This document shows, in pieces, positions 60,001 through 64,000 of a DNA stretch of 64,000 nt. A program made the translations under genes and the position numbers. Numbering within the stretch: position 1 is the stretch's first letter; every line of letters starts with the position of its first letter. The DNA is from Streptomyces sp. NBC_01232 (lineage in GTDB: Bacteria > Actinomycetota > Actinomycetes > Streptomycetales > Streptomycetaceae), in NCBI RefSeq assembly GCF_035989885.1, contig NZ_CP108518.1:8175001-8239000 (forward strand), written 5' to 3'. The notes under the pieces are model-generated. The model had not been told where the DNA came from, searched no databases, and worked only from the letters and a program-made list of their open reading frames with translations.

Positions 60001-60942
60001 CCCACCGCCCGTGAGTGGTCGCAGGAGCTGGAGGCGCTGTTCGGCGCCGACGTACGGGAGGAGGTGCTGGCAGGAGCGGCCGAAGCGGGCCGCACCGACG
60101 TCCTCACCCAGCTCGATCCGGCGGCCGTACGGCCCTCCGTGGAACTGCTGAGCTCCGTACTGTCCCTCGCCGGCGGGCTGCCCGAGGCCCAACTCGCCCA
60201 GCTGCGACCCCTGGTGAAGAGGCTCGTGGACGAACTCGCCAAGGAGCTCGCCACCCGGATGCGCCCGGCCCTCTCCGGCCTCGCCACCCCGCGCCCCACC
60301 CGCCGCCCCGGCGGCCGGCTCGACCTGGCCCGTACCCTGCGCGCCAACCTCGCGCACACCCGGCGCCGGGCCGACGGCAGCGTGGTCGTCGTCCCGGAAC
60401 GGCCCGTCTTCAGCACCCGGGCGAGCCGCGAGGCCGACTGGCGGCTGATCCTGGTCGTCGACGTCTCCGGCTCCATGGAGGCCTCCGTCATCTGGTCGGC
60501 CCTGACCGCGGCCGTGCTGGGCGGCGTACCGACCCTGTCCACCCACTTCCTCGCCTTCTCCACCCAGGTCGTGGACCTCACCGACCGGGTCGAGGACCCG
60601 CTCTCCCTGCTGCTGGAGGTCCGCGTCGGCGGCGGCACGCACATCGCCGCCGGTCTCGCGCACGCCCGCTCCCTGATCACCGTCCCGAGCCGCACCCTCG
60701 TCGTCGTGGTCAGCGACTTCGAGGAGGGCGCGCCGATCGGCGGGCTCCTCGGCGAGGTCCGCGCGCTGGCCGCGTCCGGCGCCCACCTGCTGGGCTGCGC
60801 CGCGCTCGACGACGAGGGGACGCCCCGGTACTCGGTCCCGGTCGCGCGGCAACTCGTGGCGGCCGGCATGCCCGTGGCCGCCCTCAGTCCCCTCGCCCTC
60901 GCCCGCTGGGTGGGCGACCGCCTCCGTGGAGAGTCCCGTTGA
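57055..60942 (+). CDS. Fused DUF5682 and VWA (MIDAS) protein
   Basis: 1295 residues from TTG 57055, overlapping the MoxR stop as TTGA. The N-terminal DUF5682 has GVRHHSPAL at 23 and VCVELPEEF at about 46, a GxxH...E layout like the TIKI/ChaN/EreA hydrolase superfamily. It is broken by low-complexity Pro/Ser runs (about 122-195) and a Cys/His/Asp-rich insert (about 290-345). The C-terminal VWA domain (about 1125-1290) has a full MIDAS: DVSGSME at about 1135, T in GGTHIAAGL and D in SDFEEG. In other genomes these are usually two genes. The VWA part is the expected MoxR partner. Confidence 0.85.
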   Translation: MTHTDPRAAVDALAAAREPYLIGVRHHSPALAAVVPDLLDASGADVVCVELPEEFQPWLEHLADPETVAPVALAGTGEDGRLAFYPFADFSPELAAIRWARRSGAAVICCDLPLSDRGWTRPTAAPSPSPTPSPTSAPGEGPGQDPAADPGSDRAPGTGRGADPKQGSDPAGAFAGQRPGGSFADGLTAAGTGRDGDDLWDRAVEVLAPGCTPEAVRRAALGVGWALRADTSAVPATDLAREAHMRGVIAGAVAAGHRVAAVIGAFHAPVLPGTAADSAPAAHGNGPGAGCAHDCDADAGAKSGCGRCSGSGADPGSAHDHDADSGHRSGAEAGTGLEPHRAGARGVPGPRDGGAASAVPAAGSDPAVTSFVPYSFDLLDSRSGYPAGIRDPRWQQAVLEAGGDPGRVREAASVAVTGLCRELRRAGHTAGTGEAAETLRLACDLATLRALPAPGRGELLEAVTTVLGQGEPLGRGRALARALEAVLVGTARGRITPHAPRSGLGPSVEAELAALRLPAPEDPAPREIRLDPLRSALDGRREVLLQRLLVCGASYGEPLTVAATGDGTALGTKWRLSWTPSVPARLDLAGVRGVTAGQAAAGTLRETARRAAADGGPTPAQILAGLAAAARCDLPELVDVRLHEAATALPQTATLPELLDALDLLEALHRGHLPGTSPASRAASAGLAGDLLEAAVRCLPGLAGSEDPADATALVALADRAAAHHLGLRTDDALAALADSASPLMQGAALAVRVLLDLDPAAELGGRAAGWIDSAGTADTRRALTRRLGGLLTAAGPLLQSSPAALTPLLDRVEHLADQDFLDRLPALRGGFDALSPAARDRLLDTVTERLGDRIDLALDASPALLALWAAADAAGLAALKALPLPGPPAAPDTPTPTPPTPAPVPEAPDTAPSRQSGGGDGLRLAPADRWRLLLGRERDRLPAGARRYAHALDELYGAGRGEGSADLETGQGRGGGQDASFPTAREWSQELEALFGADVREEVLAGAAEAGRTDVLTQLDPAAVRPSVELLSSVLSLAGGLPEAQLAQLRPLVKRLVDELAKELATRMRPALSGLATPRPTRRPGGRLDLARTLRANLAHTRRRADGSVVVVPERPVFSTRASREADWRLILVVDVSGSMEASVIWSALTAAVLGGVPTLSTHFLAFSTQVVDLTDRVEDPLSLLLEVRVGGGTHIAAGLAHARSLITVPSRTLVVVVSDFEEGAPIGGLLGEVRALAASGAHLLGCAALDDEGTPRYSVPVARQLVAAGMPVAALSPLALARWVGDRLRGESR

Positions 60943-62828
60943 GCACCGAACTGCCGCCCGTCGCCCCCGAGGTGCTCGCCGAAGCCGTCGAGAACCTCAC
61001 CCCCCGCCTGCGCAAGAAGCTGGACGCCGCCACCGAGGGCTGCGCAGCGGGCGCCACCGCCGGGGCGGACGGCACCGTCACCCTCCGCTTCGGCGAGGAC
61101 GCCCTCGTCACCCTGCGCCCCGGTCCGGCGGGTGCGATCACCACGGCGGAACAGGCCACGTGCAGCTGCCTGCTGGCGCCGCGCTGCCTGCACCGGGCCG
61201 CGGCCCTGGGCGCGGCCCCGCTCGCGGACACACCGCCCGAGCCCGAGCCCGAGCCCGAGCCGGAGCCGGAGCCCGGGCCGGAGCCGGCCGTGGACCGGGG
61301 GCCGGACCCGGCCACGGCAGCCGCGTCCCGCGAACCTACGTCGACCGCCGAGCCCGCGGCCCCCACCGAACCTCCGCCGGCCCTCACCGGGGCCCAGCTG
61401 CGCGCCGCGGCCGCCCTCTGGCACGTGGCCGCAGAAGCCCTCGCCGCCGGGGTCACGGCGGGCGGAGCGGTGGTCCAGGCCGAACTGCTGCGCGCCGCGC
61501 ACACCGCCCGCCTCACCGGGCTGCCGCGCGCGGAAGCAGCCGCCCTGCGGGTCGTACGCGGCCTGCGCGCCGCCCGCGAACGCCGGGCCGGGCAGCGGCT
61601 CGGCGACCTCACCGGAGCCTTCCGCGAACTCCTGCACACGGCCGCAGTGCTGGCCTCCGGATCCGCCGACCCCGCACTGACCGGCACCGCCCGCCGGGCC
61701 TACGCGCCGGGCGGCAGTCTCCAGGTGCAGGGCCTGTGCCGGGAACCCGTGCTCTCCGCCACCGGATACGGCGGAGTGGTCACCCACCTGATGGCCCCGG
61801 ACGGCACCCGCTACTCGGTCTCGGACGTCCGCCCCGGCGGCCTGGCCCGCGCCCGCGGAGCCGGTTCCGCCTCCGTCGCCCTCGGCGGCGCCGTCCTCGA
61901 CCACGCAGGCCTCGCCCGCGGAGGCCTGCGCATCGTCGGCGCGACGGTCTCCCCGGAGGGCCGGCTCGGCGCCGGACGCGGGGTCAGGGCCACCCCGCTG
62001 CCCGGCATCGCCTGGACCGAACGGCCCGCAGCCCCGCTCTTCGCCCGCCCGGCCGCCGAGGCCGTCGCCGAACTGCTGGCGGACCCGGACGGAACCGAGT
62101 CCGCGCTGCTCGGCTGCGACGTCACCGTCGTCGGAGCGGCCGGCGAACACCTCCTCGTCCGCGAGACGCGCCCGGACGCGCCCCTGCTGCGACTGCTGCC
62201 CGCACACCCGCACCCGGAGCTGGCGCACACGGACAACCTGCGCCGCATCGCCTCGTACCCCGGTCTCCGGCTGCGCGTCCTGGGCCGCCCCGACCTGGAC
62301 CGCGCCGCCACGCTCCGCCCGCTGGCCGTCGGCCCGGTGCCGGGAGCGGACTACACGCTGCGACTGCCCGAGGAATGGCTGGGCCGGGCCGACCTCGGCT
62401 ACGACCGCCTCCAGGGCATGCACTTCCCGGCGGGGGCCGCCCTCGCCCCGGAGCCCGCGGCTGCCGACGGCCCGGACCCGCTGGCCGACTCCCCGCTGTG
62501 GCGGGTGCGCCGCCTCCTGGAGACCGGGGTCGCGGGCGGCCGCCGTGCCCTGGCCGAGACGGCCCGCGGAACGGCGTCCCTGGCCTCGGCCTCGTACGCG
62601 CCGCTGCGCCGGGCCGGTCTCACCGCGGCGGCGGACCTGGCCGCCGCCCTGGCCGCGGAGGCCGACCGCCGTCCCCGCGACGTCTTCGGCCGGCTGGCCG
62701 ACCCCTCGCCCGACGGCTACGCCTGGGCCTGGCTGGCCGCGGCCACCCACCTGGCGGCGGCGGAACGCTCCCTGATCGCCGCGTCCTGGAAGGCCGGTCC
62801 GGGCGAGGCGCAGCCCGCGCCGCGCTGA
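60939..62828 (+). CDS. SWIM zinc-finger protein, last gene of the locus
   Basis: 629 residues from TTG 60939, overlapping the previous stop as TTGA. The SWIM finger is C75-S-C77...C83-L-H85, the CxCxnCxH pattern used for DNA or protein binding. An eight-unit Glu-Pro hinge (about 101-116) precedes a helical domain (about 145-260) and a beta-rich C-terminal part. SWIM proteins link this type of MoxR-VWA system to targets. Confidence 0.85.
   Translation: MSTELPPVAPEVLAEAVENLTPRLRKKLDAATEGCAAGATAGADGTVTLRFGEDALVTLRPGPAGAITTAEQATCSCLLAPRCLHRAAALGAAPLADTPPEPEPEPEPEPEPGPEPAVDRGPDPATAAASREPTSTAEPAAPTEPPPALTGAQLRAAAALWHVAAEALAAGVTAGGAVVQAELLRAAHTARLTGLPRAEAAALRVVRGLRAARERRAGQRLGDLTGAFRELLHTAAVLASGSADPALTGTARRAYAPGGSLQVQGLCREPVLSATGYGGVVTHLMAPDGTRYSVSDVRPGGLARARGAGSASVALGGAVLDHAGLARGGLRIVGATVSPEGRLGAGRGVRATPLPGIAWTERPAAPLFARPAAEAVAELLADPDGTESALLGCDVTVVGAAGEHLLVRETRPDAPLLRLLPAHPHPELAHTDNLRRIASYPGLRLRVLGRPDLDRAATLRPLAVGPVPGADYTLRLPEEWLGRADLGYDRLQGMHFPAGAALAPEPAAADGPDPLADSPLWRVRRLLETGVAGGRRALAETARGTASLASASYAPLRRAGLTAAADLAAALAAEADRRPRDVFGRLADPSPDGYAWAWLAAATHLAAAERSLIAASWKAGPGEAQPAPR
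61239..61286. repeat. Eight GAGCCN hexamers encoding a Glu-Pro hinge
   Basis: Eight GAGCCC/GAGCCG-type hexamers in a row (one altered to GGGCCG) encode alternating Glu-Pro directly after the SWIM finger. An extended, stiff linker of variable length is likely. Confidence 0.6.
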
Positions 62829-62853
62829 GATCCGCCCAGTCGGCGCACGGCGG

Positions 62854-63333
62854 TCAGTCCGGGCGCAGCCACGCGCGCAGTGCGCCGAGGTCCGCCCCGG
62901 TCAGACCCCGTCCCGGATCGACCCGGTGCAGGAGCGCCCGGTCCGGGTGCCGGGCGGCCACCCAGGCGCGGTCGGCGCCGGTGATCTCGTCGTCGACCCA
63001 GATGAAGGGGCGCCCCGCCGCGTGGTCGAGGAGGGCCGGGGTCTTCCAGTGGAGCCCGCCCCGCCCGTCCTCGTCGGAAGGCTCCGGCCAGGCCACCACG
63101 GGCAGCTCCGGGAGGCCGAGCCGGGGCGCCACGCACTCGTTGGCCTCCTCCATCCACGTCGTGGCCCACACGAGCTCGCAGGGCAGCGCCGCCAGCAGGG
63201 GGCCGAGCGCGGGATCGATCCGGGCGAGCAGGGGGTTGGCGCCGTCGCCCGGCGGATACGGGCCGGCGCCGAAGGGGATCAGGGGGCCGTCGACGTCGAG
63301 GTAGAGCAGGGCGCGGCCCGTGGAACCCGTCAT
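62854..63333 (-). CDS. HAD-superfamily phosphatase, RNA-repair (SAK) type
   Basis: 159 residues, ATG 63333. HAD motif I is LYLDVDGPL (D-x-D), motif II the T in WATTW, motif III K in HWKTPA and motif IV IWVDDEITGAD. This short cap-less form matches the HAD domain found in 'Swiss Army Knife' RNA repair proteins. It is convergent with the SWIM gene. MITE B lies only 12 bp upstream, so its original promoter was displaced. Confidence 0.82.
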   Translation of the reverse strand: MTGSTGRALLYLDVDGPLIPFGAGPYPPGDGANPLLARIDPALGPLLAALPCELVWATTWMEEANECVAPRLGLPELPVVAWPEPSDEDGRGGLHWKTPALLDHAAGRPFIWVDDEITGADRAWVAARHPDRALLHRVDPGRGLTGADLGALRAWLRPD

Positions 63334-63345
63334 GGGGCCACCCTA

Positions 63346-63508
63346 GGCCGTCTCTTTCGGATCTTGTCGAGCCCGCGCTGCCCGGCACCGCACCTCGCTG
63401 TGTTGTCGGGGCTCCCGAGTACGTCCAGTACGCGGGGAGCTCCTCCGCCTTGCGATGCACGGCACCGGGCAACGCGGGCTTGGCCGACAAGATCCGAAAG
63501 AGACGGCC
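63346..63508. mobile_element. MITE-like element B (163 bp)
   Basis: Terminal inverted repeats start GGCCGTCTCTTTCGGATCTT, almost the same as element A, but the core is inverted relative to A. Left flank is C-TA at 63343-63345, right flank TA at 63509-63510, whose CTAG has been split by element C. Located just before the HAD gene start. Confidence 0.82.
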
Positions 63509-63510
63509 TA

Positions 63511-63672
63511 AGGGCTGTCCCGTAATCCGCGCTGGGTCAGCGCACGGCGTCAGATGCGGTGCATCGCAAGGCGGAGGGTCGTACTCATACCGGGCGTATT
63601 CGGGCGATCCGACAACGCAGCGAGGTGCCGTAGCTGGCGTCGTGCGCCCGCCGGGGATTACGGGACAGCCCT
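63511..63672. mobile_element. MITE-like element C (162 bp), nested beside B
   Basis: Terminal inverted repeats AGGGCTGTCCCGTAATCC differ from those of A and B and match the GGCTGTCCCGTAA ends of Streptomyces IS5-family elements. The core GTGCATCGCAAGGCGGAG and CCGACAACGCAGCGAGGTGC is shared with A and B. Flanked by TA at 63509-63510 and 63673-63674; removing it restores CTAG at B's right end. Confidence 0.82.
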
Positions 63673-63879
63673 TAGTCCTCCCGGGCCGGAGGGTGATCGT
63701 GGTGCGAGAGGGTGTGACCGACGCTGTGGCGAGCGCTGCGTGATGACCCACCGGGCCCGGCCCGGCCTTCCGCGCTCGCCGCTGATCCCGAGGGGATCGC
63801 GAGGGGGACCGCGACGGGGCGCGACAACGCGGGAACCCCTGATGCCCCGATCGCCTCTTGGTGGTCGAGGGGGATGGAC
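63673..63879. promoter_or_regulatory. Intergenic region before the last lipoprotein gene
   Basis: About 200 bp after the MITE pair and before a lipoprotein start. It must hold that gene's promoter. I see no palindrome or gene in it. Confidence 0.35.
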
Positions 63880-64000
63880 ATGACGAAGACAGCAAGGTCA
63901 TTGACCGGACGGCTGCTGGTGACGGGGCTCCTGTGCGCCGTTGTCGCGGCGTGCGGGACCACACGGGCGGGGCAGGCCGCGCCGCCCGCCGGCATACCCA
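63880..64000 (+). CDS. Lipoprotein, 3' end beyond the window
   Basis: 40 residues visible from ATG 63880 (GAGGGGG six bases upstream; ATG 63874 is too close to it). Signal peptide SLTGRLLVTGLLCAVVAAC with the lipobox VAAC at the cysteine near residue 25. The rest is outside the window. Confidence 0.75.
   Translation, partial: MTKTARSLTGRLLVTGLLCAVVAACGTTRAGQAAPPAGIP

Noticed and set aside
61239..61286. CRISPR-like or regulatory direct repeats
   Set aside because: Six-base units in frame within the SWIM gene, encoding Glu-Pro; a protein feature, not an array.

Overview
The window is actinobacterial chromosome, almost certainly Streptomyces. GC content is very high, third codon positions are almost all G or C, GTG and TTG starts are common, and many genes overlap by 4 bases. 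Families typical of Streptomyces appear throughout (DUF6158, DUF6381, DUF6817, secreted proteins with Tat or lipoprotein signals). Two NIS siderophore synthetase genes, many one-component regulators paired with transporters, and several IS5-like insertions suggest an accessory or semi-variable region. No tRNA, rRNA or CRISPR was seen.

Layout. 1-3 kb: two divergent IucA/IucC-type siderophore synthetases, the first cut by the window edge. 3-6.5 kb: NmrA-like oxidoreductase, small membrane protein and MarR regulator with matching palindromes, then a GntR/HutC regulator. 6.8-9.7 kb: ATPase plus fused permease/binding protein of a betaine-type ABC importer. 9.8-14.2 kb: MMPL exporter facing a NarL-type two-component pair. 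14.3-20.5 kb: small Cys protein, FAD monooxygenase, secreted GH31 glycosidase with a C-terminal discoidin-like domain, DUF6817, LysR. 20.4-25.3 kb: two TetR/MFS efflux units. 25.2-31.7 kb: XRE-TPR regulator divergent from an M64 peptidase, DUF4291, SUKH protein, quinone oxidoreductase and MarR. 31.8-39.3 kb: small secreted or RTX-like proteins, a decayed molybdoenzyme fragment, two DksA/TraR-like zinc proteins coupled to an MreB-like protein, a second two-component system and a fused SecDF. 39.3-40.6 kb: a deleted IS5-family element and a truncated gene. 40.6-49.7 kb: single genes (VOC, 2-oxoglutarate oxygenase, lipase-like hydrolase, Tat sulfite-oxidase-like enzyme, GNAT, ankyrin plus beta-propeller lipoprotein, HNH lipoprotein).

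49.9-62.8 kb holds the most interesting locus. Five same-strand genes, mostly overlapping, encode a DUF4132 protein, a 1641-residue protein with a beta-propeller-like middle, a MoxR-type AAA+ ATPase, a fused DUF5682-VWA protein with a complete MIDAS, and a SWIM zinc-finger protein. AAA+/VWA pairs elsewhere remodel or activate client proteins. I infer an NTP-driven machine acting on the giant protein and/or the DUF4132 protein, perhaps in stress or biological conflict. A 14-bp tandem repeat array and a strong hairpin split the operon between the giant gene and the ATPase gene.

Mobile DNA. Three 161-163 bp MITE-like elements share an internal core but carry two kinds of terminal inverted repeat. 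They and the IS5-family element all sit at TA inside what was a CTAG tetranucleotide. Two of the four insertions fall exactly in a TAG stop codon, and one MITE is nested in the target duplication of another. A separate hairpin repeat family occurs near 6.4, 14.6 and 41.0 kb.
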